64,000 bases of DNA from Dasyornis broadbenti (GCA_013397935.1 VZRN01005395.1:42532-106531), one strand, 5' to 3'. Shown: positions 24,601 through 36,362, numbered from the stretch's first letter. Notes: generated from the sequence alone by a model not told the origin. Program-made: numbers and translations.

Positions 24601-25194
24601 TAAAGTATGCAGTCGCCTTTTCTTTGTTGTGCCGGCAACTAAAAATTCAGGCTTTAGCACTTCAATTTCCCCTCTGTGAAACAGGAGATGATATTGCATT
24701 TCCTCACATGGCAGAGCTGGGAGTTTGATTATACTTATGTATATGAAACCCTTCTACTCACAAGTGGTGGGAATAACAATGTATTTAGAAGTGGGGTATT
24801 TTCAGGTGTTGAAAGACGCAAGAGATGCTGCTAGGTGAGTTTTGGTGTGAAGAAACACGGTGTCTCTGCCTTCCACTGATGAAGATACCGTTATACCGAC
24901 CCTTTGCAAAGCCGTCATAACTTAACTGGATAAACTCTTAGCTTAGCCCGTGGTTTGTACATATTTTCACTTTTCACTGTGAACTGGGTAGCTTGTGTAA
25001 ACAATCAGCAGAAAAATAGCAGACCACCTCACACCTAGGAACATAGTTGAATTAGCAGGGGAAAACACATTTCTGGAAGGAAGCGTGTTCAGTGTCTCTT
25101 TCTCGTTCTCATTTGCTCTTTCTTTCCTTCTTTCTGTTGTGAAACATTCTTTCCCTGACATCCTGACAGCCAGGGCCAAAGCTTTCGGAAATCA
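21661..25194. other. non-coding stretch, no gene recognised
   Basis: Unique-looking AT-rich DNA. Frames of 70-95 codons (for example plus 21937-22224 and 22221-22508) show no domains and no paired splice sites. No transposon was recognised. Confidence 0.5.
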
Positions 25195-25900
25195 AATGTG
25201 AACTCATTTTGAAATACCAGCAGCGTTTGAATTTTAAATTAACCTATTTACAATGAAACTATGCCTGCTGATTGCCATCATCTTCAGGAAAATTAACAGT
25301 AACGATCATTGGTGTCATAATGCAATTTCCCTGCAAAATCACATAGGCTTCATTACTGTTTACATAAATTGTCATAAATACCAATTATAGCTGAACATAA
25401 AATGTAATGCTCTTTTTTTTAATCATAATCACACGATTGTTCTTCTAATTCATATGCTGGGGGAATAGGGTTTTGATTCAACCTTTGTTGTGAAGGAAAT
25501 GTTTTGCTGGTAGTTAGTTTTGCTGTAAGTGCTTGTTGGCTTATTTTCAAATCCTCTCTCTCCCTTTCTCTCCCTTTCCCTCTATCCATTTGGATCGCTG
25601 AGTCCTTGTCCCCTGTTGGCTTTGCCCTCTAATAAACCAAAAAGGAACGTGTGGGCATGCTAATAGCAGGCGAGGGAAATGCACTGCTCACGTCCTCCAG
25701 ACATCGGACATCAGGATACACAAGAACAAGTATTTCCGGTGGGAATTTATAACATCATTTTGTGCAATTACGTAGAAGACCCCATAAAGGAATAATGTAA
25801 TAATAAACCTGTTAAAAGCGCAAATTTGTTGCACCAATTTCTGTTTCTCTCATAAGTCAGCAGAACAAAGAGCTGATAAAGGGAATGGCATGTTAAATTG
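25195..25900. other. AT-rich block resembling conserved non-coding DNA
   Basis: Two stretches (about 25200-25420 and 25640-25900) combine low repeat content with many TAAT/ATTA-type and ATTTGCAT-like short motifs, with no open frame. This is how developmental conserved non-coding elements often look. The impression is qualitative only; a T/C-rich run (25553-25590) separates the two parts. Confidence 0.2.
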
Positions 25901-26017
25901 CTAAATAAAAAAAGAAAAATGAAAACAAAAACAAAAACCAAAGGCCAGAAGAAAGGGTCTGGCTTTATTTTAAGTGCATTGCTTGCTACATATATTTTTT
26001 GGGTAACTACATTTTAG

Positions 26018-26100
26018 CTGTTGGCCGCATGCTGTAGAAGTAGTGCAAGGTAAGCGCTGTGTAATCTCAGGATAATTGTCTTGTTATTTCTGTCTTCCAG
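26018..26100 (+). other. splice-like donor and acceptor 51 bases apart
   Basis: A strong donor (GCAAG|GTAAGC, at 26049/26050) is followed by a strong acceptor (TTTCTGTCTTCCAG ending at 26100). As one intron it would be only 51 bases, shorter than almost all vertebrate introns, so the two sites may serve different introns or be fortuitous. Confidence 0.2.
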
Positions 26101-26796
26101 CTTGAGCAGCAAGTGTGAAGTCCAGTTCTGTCTTGAGCTCGGGGCCTGCTGCTGGCCACCAAAACCCTCATCTTAGACTGTGTGCATGAACATATTCATA
26201 CATATCCATACATGAACGTATGGATACTTACATTTACGTGTGTGCATGTGGACAGTAAATAACAAAATGGTAATTACATTATAAACTAAAGTTACTCACT
26301 TGAGGAATTTAATTTCTGGAAAGAATAGCTCTTTCTCCTGTATTTAAGGTGTGTTCACACTTCTCCTGATGTTGTTGCTCAAATTATAATCCCTTATTGT
26401 GTGGATTAGGTGGGATTAAGATCAATTTCCAGAAAGGAGGAAGAAAAACATTTGCTGAATATTGTGCAAGATAGGTTGGCACTTGGGTAACCTTAGCTAG
26501 AGAGAAAGGGAAAAAGGTGCTGAAAAAATACTGGTTTTTTTCTGATGTTAGTCTAGGCTTTAGAGCAGACAGATCTGTTCAGAAACACCAGAAAATCTGC
26601 CTTGGAGGTTTAGCTAGTCTGGGTAACAATCCAGAATTTTCTCCCCGAGCTTGACATATTCAATATATTTGCTCCCTTTTCCACTTTGTACTTACAAGAT
26701 TCATGCCAAGCACATCTGTAATGTCTGCTCACAACATCTCATTTTTTGGTTTTTGTTTTGTTTTTCTTCTTTTTTTCTAACCTGCTTGGAGCAGGT

Positions 26797-26832
26797 TAAT
26801 CTTACTCAGTTTTTTAATCTTACTCAGTTTTT
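26797..26832. repeat. perfect 18-bp tandem duplication
   Basis: TAATCTTACTCAGTTTTT occurs twice head to tail (26797-26814, 26815-26832), just upstream of the candidate terminal exon at 26882. Confidence 0.95.
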
Positions 26833-26881
26833 CTGCTTTGGTATAAATTCTTAGGCTAATCTTGTTCCGTGTTCTTCACAG

Positions 26882-26983
26882 GTGTTCGATGAAGAGCACT
26901 CGAGCATGTATCCCCAAATTATGGACCATCCATTGTCAGAGGAAGCAGATTCATCTGCACGTCTGATTGCTAATATAAAGTAG
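26882..26983 (+). other. candidate terminal coding exon (33 codons plus stop)
   Basis: An acceptor with a pyrimidine-rich tract (CTTGTTCCGTGTTCTTCACAG) ends at 26881. From 26882 in phase 0 the frame reads VFDEEHSSMYPQIMDHPLSE and continues to IANIK before TAG at 26981. Its composition (acidic, Ser, Met, His, Pro) looks more protein-like than neighbouring AT-driven frames. A canonical AATAAA follows at 27128, a plausible 3' UTR of about 150 bases. I do not recognise the peptide, and no partner upstream exon has been identified. Confidence 0.25.
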
Positions 26984-29557
26984 AAACATTATTTTTCTTT
27001 TGACATAATTAACCATCCTCTATAATATGGAGAAAATATTTCTTGCAGAGATCCCAATATCTTTTTTTTTTCTCCTTTGTTTCTGACTGTTTTATCTGGT
27101 ATCACTGAAGTGAATTTTTAGATTTAAAATAAAGTATGTTACAAGTTGCAAATTTACCATCAATAGATGTTTAAACAAACAAAAACCATTAGGGTGGTGA
27201 AAAATCTGTTATAGTTTGTAAAGAATATGAAGTATTTACTATGTCTCCTGCAGCAAAACAAATCTGATCCTGTTGCATCTAAATCAAGGAGAACCTCAAT
27301 TTTTTTATGGAACACTGGATTACTGCGACTGGTTATGTATGTGAATTGTCCTGGATTTTGACATTTTCACTCCAGACCTCTTTTTGTTAAATTTGCTTCA
27401 AAGTCAGCAGATGTTCAGAGGCCATAACAATTCTACCTTTGGTATCTCATTGAATTGTTGGTTACAATCAAAGTATTTATAAAGGTGTTGAAAAGATATG
27501 AAGCATCCAGCAGTGTGTGTATTTCAGACAATGAACTTTCTATAATAACATTTTACTGGAATAATCGTGGGATCCAAAACTACAGGTGAAAAATCCACCT
27601 TCTGACTCTGTCTGTAAAAAGTGGCATTTTGTGTGCATTGGCATCAAAGGAGATGTATTCCACCACCACCACTGACAGCTTAGGAGGAATAGATATCCAC
27701 TACAATAAGGAATGCAGTACAATAATTTTAATTTAGGAATTAAAGTTCTCAGGCAATGTTTAACACTTCCATTTTTCTTTCACAAAACAATGAAATAAAG
27801 AAAAGCTAATTTTCCCTCTCAGTAGGAAACAATCATTTTGTCCTATCAACAAAATGATATTTTTCCTGGAGAAAATGAAAGTATGGAAAGCATTAGAGTG
27901 ACTTGAAAGCTTTTTTTTTTTTTAAACCCAAAAAATATTAACTATAGTATGTGTAGAATTTCTACCTAAATACAGTTTAAATATTGAAATAAAACAAACT
28001 AAAAAGTAATTTTAAACAGATTTGTGAAATCATTCAATTATTCTCCAGTTTTGTTTCATTTAAAATAAATTCAGACACACACAAAAATTTCCTGTTGTTA
28101 ATTTTTAACAGGTTAATGCTGGTCTAAGTTACTGTATGGATAAGTCGTGAATAGTAATTAATCCCATCATTATTTGAGCTGTTGTCTATATAATTAACGA
28201 ATGTGAGAATTTTTCTGCACATCACCAACTTATCACAATGGCTATGACTGCTGACGCCCTCTTCTGTCTCCTGCCACTCTCCCCTCAAAGAAAAAGGTTT
28301 ATGTTTAGGAACAGGGATTGTTTCTCCCTTTGTGCTCATGAGTTCCTAACACAGGAAGCCTTTAAACCAGCTAAGATTGTACTAAGGGTTTACAGCAGCT
28401 CAATCTGCGTTATGTTTTCTGGTGGTTGTGCAAATGACTAACATTTCCATTCTGGGTGTTCAAAATGGATCTCAGACTTCTTGTAAGAAGAAATATGTTC
28501 TTACTTCTATAATATTCAAGTACACATGTTTTTAATGAAATAATTGGATAAGAGGGAAAATTTACTTTTCTGTCCTTTCTTTTTCAGTGTAAAAATTAAT
28601 GACTGAAATCAGGTTTGAAATTTCAGTTCATCAAAATTCACTGACTGTAATGTCAGCAAGTGTCTTCAGTGTAAATTTTGACAAAATTATCGCTACTGTT
28701 ATTAAGCTCCAAAACATTCTAAAATGCTGTTAGAATGCACTAGGGAAGAAAAATCGCCTTTCTTAGAAAAAGTTATCTTTTTGTTTAAGAACAACATTAT
28801 CTTCTGGAAGGATCCAAAGACTGAAAATTGCAATCCCGTAACGTGATTTGTTGATTAGTCGTGACGTCTGCAATAGATTAGACGAGTCACATGGTATGGC
28901 TATAGCTGCTGGTTTGAATTCAATAATATACAAAGAACAACAAATACTGAACACATGCATTGAAAAGGAAAAAAAAGAATAACAAATAATAAATTTTCTG
29001 CACACATGGGAATTTCAAGGTTAATCCTATACAAGCTGAAATAATGAAAAGATTCACTTTTTATTTCAATAGAATTTGCATCAGACCCATGAGTTATTGT
29101 ATAAACAACATTAAACATTAATTTCTTTAAATATCTGTGTCATAAAAACTTTTATAAATCAAAGCAAATAAAATGGAAACAGAAGAGGCTGAAACTGCAT
29201 ACTGAAGAATAATAAAGAGTTGAGAGTTTGGGGAAATATTTGCTGGGTCTTTTTCCAGTTGCTTTGTGTTTTGTTTTTGTTCTAATTTTTGCTAGCATTT
29301 AATTATCTGTGTTATTTCAACTGATAAAGCTGGCTTCAAGAAACATATCTGTGGTGCAGATGAGGACGATTGTTCCAAAACTGGGTTCTGTTCATTGGTC
29401 TAGAAGAGGTCAAGTAGTTTTTCTTTTCCAAGTTGGGATTTTTCAAAAGCTGTTTCAGAGAATGCCTAAATAGAGGGTCTCTAATTATTCATTGAAATGG
29501 CACATGGTGAGCAGAATAATGAGATTTTTGGTTCTAGTTGCTAAACATTTGTGAGAA
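26984..29557. other. non-coding stretch, no gene recognised
   Basis: AT-rich, unique-looking. Acceptor-like sites precede 27258 and 28589 without donors nearby. No transposon or domain-bearing frame is seen. Confidence 0.5.
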
Positions 29558-30075
29558 ATCATAGAATCGTAGAATGGTTTGGGTTGGAACAGACCTTAAA
29601 ATCATCTTGTTCCAACCCCCTACTATGGGCAGAGACAGATTCTACTGGACAAGGTTGCTCAGGGTCCCATCCAGCCTGACTTTGAATACCTCCAGGGATG
29701 GGGAGTCCACAAATTAGCTGGACAACCTGTTCCAGTTCTTCATCACCCTCACAGTAAAGAATTTCTTCTTCATGCCTGATCTAAACCAACTCTTCTTCAA
29801 CTTTAGGCCGTTCCCCCTTATCATATCACACCATGCTCTCACTAAAGGTCCCTTTCCAACTCTTTTGTAGCTTCAGATACTGGAAGGGGCTTCTAAGGTC
29901 TCCTGGGAGTCTTCTCTTCTCCAGGCTGAGCAGCCCCAACTCTCTCAGACTGTCTTCATAGAAGAGATGCTCCAGCCCTGTGTCCAACTCAGTGCCTTTC
30001 TTCTGGACTCATTCCAACGGGGCGGCGCAGTTGGTCTGGGTTGCAAGCACACATTGCTGGGTCCTCTTGAGCCAA
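29558..30075 (-). mobile_element. CR1 LINE, 3' end with internal deletion
   Basis: It begins on the + strand with ATCATAGAATCGTAGAATGG, the complement of the bird CR1 3' tail, then GTTTGGGTTGG, the CCAACCCCCTACTATGGGCA block, the TTCATCACCCTCACAGTAAAG block and TTCTCCAGGCTGAGCAGCCC. After CTGGACTCATTCCAAC the match jumps to GGTTGCAAGCACACATTGCT, a CR1 block that normally lies well over 100 bases farther upstream in the element. This implies an internal deletion in this copy. It is 5'-truncated and non-coding. Confidence 0.93.
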
Positions 30076-33000
30076 CAGAAAACAGTTCTGGCATTTCAGT
30101 AAATAGTAAAACTAAATTTTGCATTTACACCTAAGGAATTACAACTTCTTCGTGCAGGATCAAAATCTGGTCTCTCCATTTTGGAGAAGGAGAATGGAAA
30201 CACGTAAAGCGGGATCACTACTAAAAGTGAAGTCTTCCTTGGGATGCCAGGCTAGTTGCCCATTATTCCAGCAAAGACATATTTTGCTCTGCTGCAAATA
30301 ATTCAATTTCATCTTAATGCTATTGCTTTCGGATCTTTCTACTTAAACTTTTGTTTCTCTAAATGTTTAAGAAAATCCTTATGATTTCCCATGCTAAGCT
30401 CTTTTATGCCATCATTATCAGATATCCAATCTGTACCGTCAGTAGTCACTTCCTCGTTCAACGCCTTGTAGCAAGAAAGTCTTTATTTTCTCATTGACTG
30501 TTGTAAAGCAGGACATCTGTTCCCTTGCTACAGGTGGTTTAGTCCAAGTTTTTTGTACTCTGGCCCATCTTAACTCCACCTTATACCAGATCTTTTGATT
30601 GATGTTATACGTTGTTGTGATACATTATATTTTCCCCAGTTTCAACTGACAGGCTTTTCAAGAGCACACAACTCTTTACAGCAGTCCAGCTTCCATTTGC
30701 ATTTGTAGTTCTTTCCCGTGCAGTGCCTCTCGTGAATATACATAGCATATCACTTTTTTTTACAAAGCTCATTAATAAAATTCTTAAGACAAGGGTTGAG
30801 GTAAACATTTGAGGGATACCTTGAGCCATCAGATGCATTAAGTCGTGCACTCCCCTACATGTTTCATGTGGTCCAAGATGGAGAAGCCTCTGGATTACAC
30901 TAACATCAGGTATATGGATTGCTAGAAAATTGGCTTTTTGGATAGATCTGTGTTACCTAGGTGTTTATACCCTGCCAGGGTCTGATTTCAATACTTTAAA
31001 TAGGCAGACTGTGAATTCCCTGAATCTTTAACTAACAGAAGTAAAAAACGTTTCTTATGAGCAGAGAAAGTCTTCCTTACTGTAAACAATGGAAGAGGAA
31101 AAGGAGAGAGTGAAGAGATACGTTTGAAAAAGTAGAATAATATAGCCCAGAGTATATCAGCCACCACCTTCTCTTATCAGCCACCACCTCCTCCTTCAGC
31201 ACAGGCTGTGTGCAGAAGAAATAACTTTAAACAATAAATTGCCACAGCCCACAACACGAATCTTCCACATAAAAACAGTACAAAAAAAGACAAAAGAAAT
31301 TTCACCACAAGTTACACTTACTGAAGGATGCAATAGACAAAACACATTTTTTAAATGCTGCATGTCATCAGTTCCATCATTATCAAACTCCTTGCATAAG
31401 AATAAAATGTGTTGATGAGAGAACTGATCATATGGGAAAGTTATGCATTTTAAAAGACTCTACCACTTTTGTATTTTATCAAACAGTTCCTAATGATGTT
31501 CCACATTACAAAATTAAATATTTCTGTCTCTGTTCTGTGCTCTTATTCACGCGTTGGGCATTAATTGTTAAACGATGTAACTGCTTGTTTATTTGTACTA
31601 GATGTGATTATTTATATTCTGAGTAGTCTGCAATGCATTGCCTAGCCATTTTTATGAGTTTGTGGGAAGAAGGGAAAGGTTAAGTTATTGAACTCATTTC
31701 CTCGCTCTTGTAATAGAAACCATTTTCTTTATTATTTTATTAAAAATAAATTGATTTTTTAAAAAGACAAGAAATAAGAGAGCTATAAAAATACGTGTTT
31801 ACACCTGCTACTCATTTGTTTATACTGGAAACTGTCTAGAGAAATTCCACTCGGTATGAATGATATATGTGTATTTAAAACATGTCCCTACTCCTATTTA
31901 CAACTATTTGAATGGTGAAAATTTAACAGATTTAGATGTTTCACTAAATCTATTTTTTTGTTAAGGAGCAAAATTCATCTGACCAGTTATATATATTGCT
32001 CATCTCACTGAAAGCTGTCGAGGTTCTCCTTGTACTTACTGAAAATAAATAGTTAAGTTTAGATAATCTTTCATATCATCTCCTATTCTGGGAAATGCCT
32101 GAGATAGAACATATAAACAAAGCACTAAAATACTTAATACTTTTCATTATTTAGAGAAATTTCTCAGACATGCTCCGTAAAGGTGGGGAGATTGTTAAGA
32201 GGAATTTTCTCCAGACTTCTACACATTTTCCTTGCATCAGGCCTTATCAGTACTTATCAAGTACTGCTCTACTAATTATTACAATAGGAAATAATAAGAG
32301 TATTAAAGCCTCTGTGAGTATGCTTGTATTTAGAGAGCTACCTATTTACAGAGGCTTGAACAAGCATAGCTAAAGCAAAGAACTTTACAGTTAATGCAGC
32401 TTTTAAGGTTCCACAGAAAAGAGATTTTGCCTGAGTTCTTGCTAAGCAATATATTGTTCTCTTACAAACATTTTTTGAGTTTTTGTTAGCTTGTTTGTTC
32501 ATGGATTTTCTTTTTAATATGGCTTTTTAAACCTGAAATGTACTGCAGATTTCCACGAAATAACAGAACACTTATTTGCTTACATATCTTAGGCTGAGGT
32601 CTTTGATCAAATCTCTGAGTAGAAATTGAAACACACACCCTCACACCATGGTGTAAGGATATTTATTTGATTCAGATATTGGACCACCTGGTTGAATAAC
32701 CAAATTATTAATATTTGCCATAAGATACCCATAGATCTGTTAGACAATGCATTAATTTATTCTACCCAGTTTATTTGCCCACTTCTATGCCCAAGTTCTT
32801 CGATGATTCTTGATTCCATCCATGCATTGCATTCACCTAATGAGCTCCAAGATACGTTTATTTACATAAAAGGTATTATTGCAGTTCATCTGTACTCTCT
32901 TTTTTGCTGTAGTACTACCATGAAAGAGAACACAGTTTATTTGGAAATCACCTAGGAGTGATACTCAGAGAGGGATTCATCTTTCCTTATGATATATGTC

Positions 33001-33486
33001 TACAGTGTAGAAATTTGCAGCTCATCTCCTTGATCTAAACACCGTAGGAATGAAATACTCTGAATTCTTGCACATCACCTGGAGACCTGCTTCAGAATAG
33101 TAAAGTTGCGTCTGAGCTGCGGTTATTTCTCTCCATTGGTTACACAGGGATGTTTGTAAGTGAGTAGTTCAGATAAAGTTGTTTATAACTTATATCTGAT
33201 TAGGTAAATCCTTATTTGAAGTAACTTCTTTTATCTTTTCTGTGTCATATATCACAACGGCCTGAGACCAGAGAAGTAGGATAATTTAATTCAAGATTCA
33301 GAGATATCAGACTAAGAGCTATCAGTGTCAAGCAATTTTACTTCAAATCAGTAGTGTGTGAACTAGCCAGGTCCTTGCTAGGTTACAGCCATAGGAGAAC
33401 TGTGCATCCTATTCAAGTGCTACAATAATTTCCTAACAGCCCTGAGGGTTTCCTTTTGGAATTTTCTGTGCCAGTAATGCTCTTAT
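30076..33486. other. non-coding stretch, no gene recognised
   Basis: AT-rich unique-looking sequence. It contains a 20-base imperfect tandem duplication at 31155-31194. Frames of 60-87 codons have no domains. Minus-strand donor-like sites (complement of ACTTAC) at about 31315 and 32036 lack good partners. Confidence 0.5.
31155..31194. repeat. 20-bp tandem duplication
   Basis: TATCAGCCACCACCTTCTCT is followed directly by TATCAGCCACCACCTCCTCC, 18 of 20 bases identical. Confidence 0.9.
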
Positions 33487-33840
33487 TTAGACAATGCACA
33501 AATCCTCCTGAGTTTCAGACAATTCAGCTGGTCTGGGAGAGCACAGAAAACACAAACAAGATGGGGGATTCATTCTAGGGGATGATAGAGCCAAATTAAG
33601 CCAAAGGAACATTAACAGCAATGCAAGGCTAACTGACAGTAAAAGTAGCACAACAATTAAAACAGTAACTATCAGCTTTAAAGGAGAGAATTTGCTGGAG
33701 CTCCGCCTCGTAAGTCCCTGGTCTGAATCCAGATCTAACAAGACTGACCAAATGTCACTCCCATTAAACAGCGGTAAAAGATCCAGAGTGAAATGAATTC
33801 CACAGTCTGAACTCAGCTTCAAGTGGGCATTTGTCTTCAT
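33487..33840 (-). other. candidate membrane-protein exon or pseudogene (117 codons), unrecognised
   Basis: The minus strand is open from an ATG at 33840 to a stop at 33487-33489. Residues about 1-52 are polar and end in a basic/Ser patch (RRSSSK). Residues about 55-81 form one long uninterrupted hydrophobic segment (for example LIVTVLIVVLLLLSVSLALL) that would be a confident transmembrane helix or signal anchor. A polar tail of about 35 residues with two clustered Cys follows, ending DLCIV. Positive residues just before the helix suggest a cytosolic N-terminus (type II or tail-anchored). Upstream on this strand a modest pyrimidine tract and AG precede the middle of the frame, so the true start could be internal; I see no good donor after the helix. 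I do not recognise the family. It could be an exon, a decayed gene copy or chance. Confidence 0.25.
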
Positions 33841-34066
33841 TACAAGCCCAGCATAAATTTGGCACAGTCTGAACTCATGTCTTTAAAAGAGCTTCATAAG
33901 TTAATGAACAAGAAGATTGAAGCATTTGCCTGGTGCCTACTACCACATATCCGGGACTGAGGCAAGGGATAGAGCAAACAACTTCTAAACCTTTCCTCTC
34001 ACTTCTCCACATACAAAATAGAATTACTCCTTGTGAATCTTTCAGTTGCTGTAAAACCAAACCTAG

Positions 34067-34096
34067 AAACAAACAAACAAATAAACAAACAAAAAA
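34067..34096. repeat. (AAAC)n microsatellite
   Basis: About seven AAAC units with one AAAT variant. It is complementary to the (GTTT)n tract about 370 bases downstream. Confidence 0.9.
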
Positions 34097-34461
34097 GCCC
34101 TTAACCAATGCCTTTCCTCTTTCCTCCCATCCTGTCCTTTCCCCTCTGCTCCCATGCTTGCCAGTGTTACTCAAGGAAACTCCACAAACTTGCCACAAAG
34201 ATTCAGAAGTTGTAGATTTTCGTTGCCCTTCCATAATTCAGTGTTCCATCTTTTAACTGTGATAACTGCTGGGTAAAAAAAAAAAACAAACAAAACAGTA
34301 AACAAATATTTCAAGATCAGGCATGAAAACTTCTTCCTGCTCTGTAACTTAATTCTTACTTCTCCATCAGAAAAACCTCCAAATTTTGCTGACGTATGCA
34401 GAGTAGTAAGTACATTGGTTTGTAACACAGATTATGAATTTTTTTCTATTTCTCATTCAAG

Positions 34462-34489
34462 TTTTTTTGTTTGTTTGTTTGTTTGTTTG
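34462..34489. repeat. (GTTT)n microsatellite
   Basis: About six GTTT units with a T-rich flank. It could pair with the (AAAC)n at 34067-34096. Confidence 0.9.
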
Positions 34490-34499
34490 CTTTTGTTGT

Positions 34500-35440
34500 T
34501 TTCTTTTCTTTTTTCTTTTTTAATAATATTATTTTCTGATGGACAGAATAAAAACAACCTCGTTTTCTATTCACATTCTCTCCACTCATGTCTTAGAACA
34601 AATGATTCACATCACCCAAGGATTTGCTGATGCTGTATATCTGGAAAGAAGCATTAGTATTGTAAGGAAGAGTAATAGCTTGCTTAGGAGTTTGACAATC
34701 TGAAACAAGGAGGGAGCTGATTAGGCAGTGATTTGAAAACGTTTGAAATGATAGCACTAGCGGGAACCCAATCTTTAATTTTTTTTTTTTTCCCTCTCAT
34801 TTTGAATGTAATATGGAACAGGGTGGAGGGAGGCATTAATGTGGAATCACTGGTGTTAGAATCGAGCAATGGTCTTTGGCCAGGACAGGGGCAATGCTAA
34901 AAACTAAAAATGTTATTGAGTGCACTGTTATTGAGTCCTGTGTTATTACCTGGCATATTCACAGATAGGCCAAAGAAGTTGTTTATGTTCTCCTAAATGG
35001 TTAACCTGGTCTTTCATATCCAAATCTTACCATTCAGAGTGTGTATTAATTTAAAAGTAATTTGATCTGATACTTTGAGAAGTCACAGAATTACTAGAAT
35101 GGTCAGAAAAAAAGGAGCATTCATCTTCCGAGAGATGACTGAAGGAATTTCTTTTGTTGAACCAAATAAAATTAAAGCTGATATGGAATAGAGACAGAGA
35201 GAGGAAAAGCATCTACTTGAGCTAAAGGTAATTTTAACACGGAATAAATCATTATAAATGACCATGAATAAATTATATTTAGCCCATTAATATTCTTTTA
35301 TCCACTGGGACTTAGAAACCTTTCCAGAGAACCACTCCTACGAAAACAGTGGGAAGAAAAATAATAACTGGTTTTAAAAATTAATTGCTCTACGTTTACA
35401 GTAATGGCCACATGTCATTGTGCCAGTGGTAGCAGAGGTG
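34500..35440. other. non-coding stretch, no gene recognised
   Basis: AT-rich. A near-tandem direct repeat TGTTATTGAGT occurs at 34911-34921 and 34926-34936. No gene or transposon is recognised. Confidence 0.5.
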
Positions 35441-35494
35441 GGTCTGGATGGACCCTTTGGGATAGGTGTCCATCCAGACCACAAGGACACCTAT
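35441..35494. repeat. two overlapping inverted repeats sharing one arm
   Basis: Arm A GGTCTGGATGGAC (35441-35453) pairs perfectly with GTCCATCCAGACC (35468-35480). A second pair, ATAGGTGTCC (35462-35471) with GGACACCTAT (35485-35494), is also perfect. The two pairings overlap at 35468-35471, so at full length they are mutually exclusive hairpins. No flanking terminal repeats or coding frame are seen. Confidence 0.85.
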
Positions 35495-35587
35495 TCCACT
35501 TTGCATCTTCAGGTTAACATAAAGCCTGACATGGGTATCTTCTGCTTCCATTAATGTTCTTTCATGTCTCAAATAAAAAAATAATTT

Positions 35588-35633
35588 TTAAAAAAACAAA
35601 ACAAAAAACCAACCACCAAAAAAAAAAAAAAAC

Positions 35634-35664
<31 letters not shown>

Positions 35665-35679
35665 ACCAAAAAAAAAAAC
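35588..35679. repeat. A-rich/CCAAA low-complexity tract
   Basis: About 92 bases, nearly all A with sparse C. It follows an AATAAA at about 35571, as an old retroposed poly(A) tail would, but no source transcript is recognised upstream. Confidence 0.85.
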
Positions 35680-36287
35680 TTAGAAATTGAACAAGCAGAA
35701 AGATCTAGACATTTCTTGTAACAAGGTTCCAGTTTCTGCTCCACTGAGCTGACCCACAAGCATGCTCTGACTGTGAAGTTAGCAGGCAGCAGCGCCTCTT
35801 GACTCCTGATGGCTTTCAAATGCTATATTCTTAAGCCAACTCTCTCCATGCTCTGCAGCAGCCCTGTCACAACCCAGCTAAGAGCTCTGACTCATTCTGC
35901 CAACAGGGCACTTAAAATGTAGTGTTATTCAATGCTGAGATTTGCCACATGGCTTGAACATAAGTAACTTGCAAAGTCCATTGACCTGTGCTGTGAGTCA
36001 GAAGTCACTTACAGGATTTAAGAGCACCCATATATTTAACGGCTCTCTTTTTACCACTTTCCCTTAGACAGCACCTTTATTAAAAAGCCTTAAAATACTT
36101 TTCTTTACTTAGGACACTTTATTTATTTTTCAGGCTGTCTCAGGTAGTCTGTAAATTCCATTGTCAAAGACTATCTCTTAAAAATTTGCAAAAATGATCC
36201 TGTCACACGCTTACAATTTAATTATTTCTTTGATTTTTTTCCTTCGTTTCTTTCTTTTTTTTTTTTTTCTTTTTAATGTTTAACATT

Positions 36288-36362
36288 TCACAGAATCACA
36301 GATTTCATCATGTTGGAAGGGACCACAGTGGGTCATCTGCTCCAATCTCCGTGCTCAAGCAT
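36288..36362 (-). mobile_element. CR1 LINE 3'-end stub
   Basis: It starts TCACAGAATCACAG, then GTTGGAAGGGACCACAG, TCATCTGCTCCAATCTCC and GTGCTCAAGCA: the antisense of a CR1 3' end. Only about 75 bases remain. A T-rich run lies immediately left. Confidence 0.75.
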
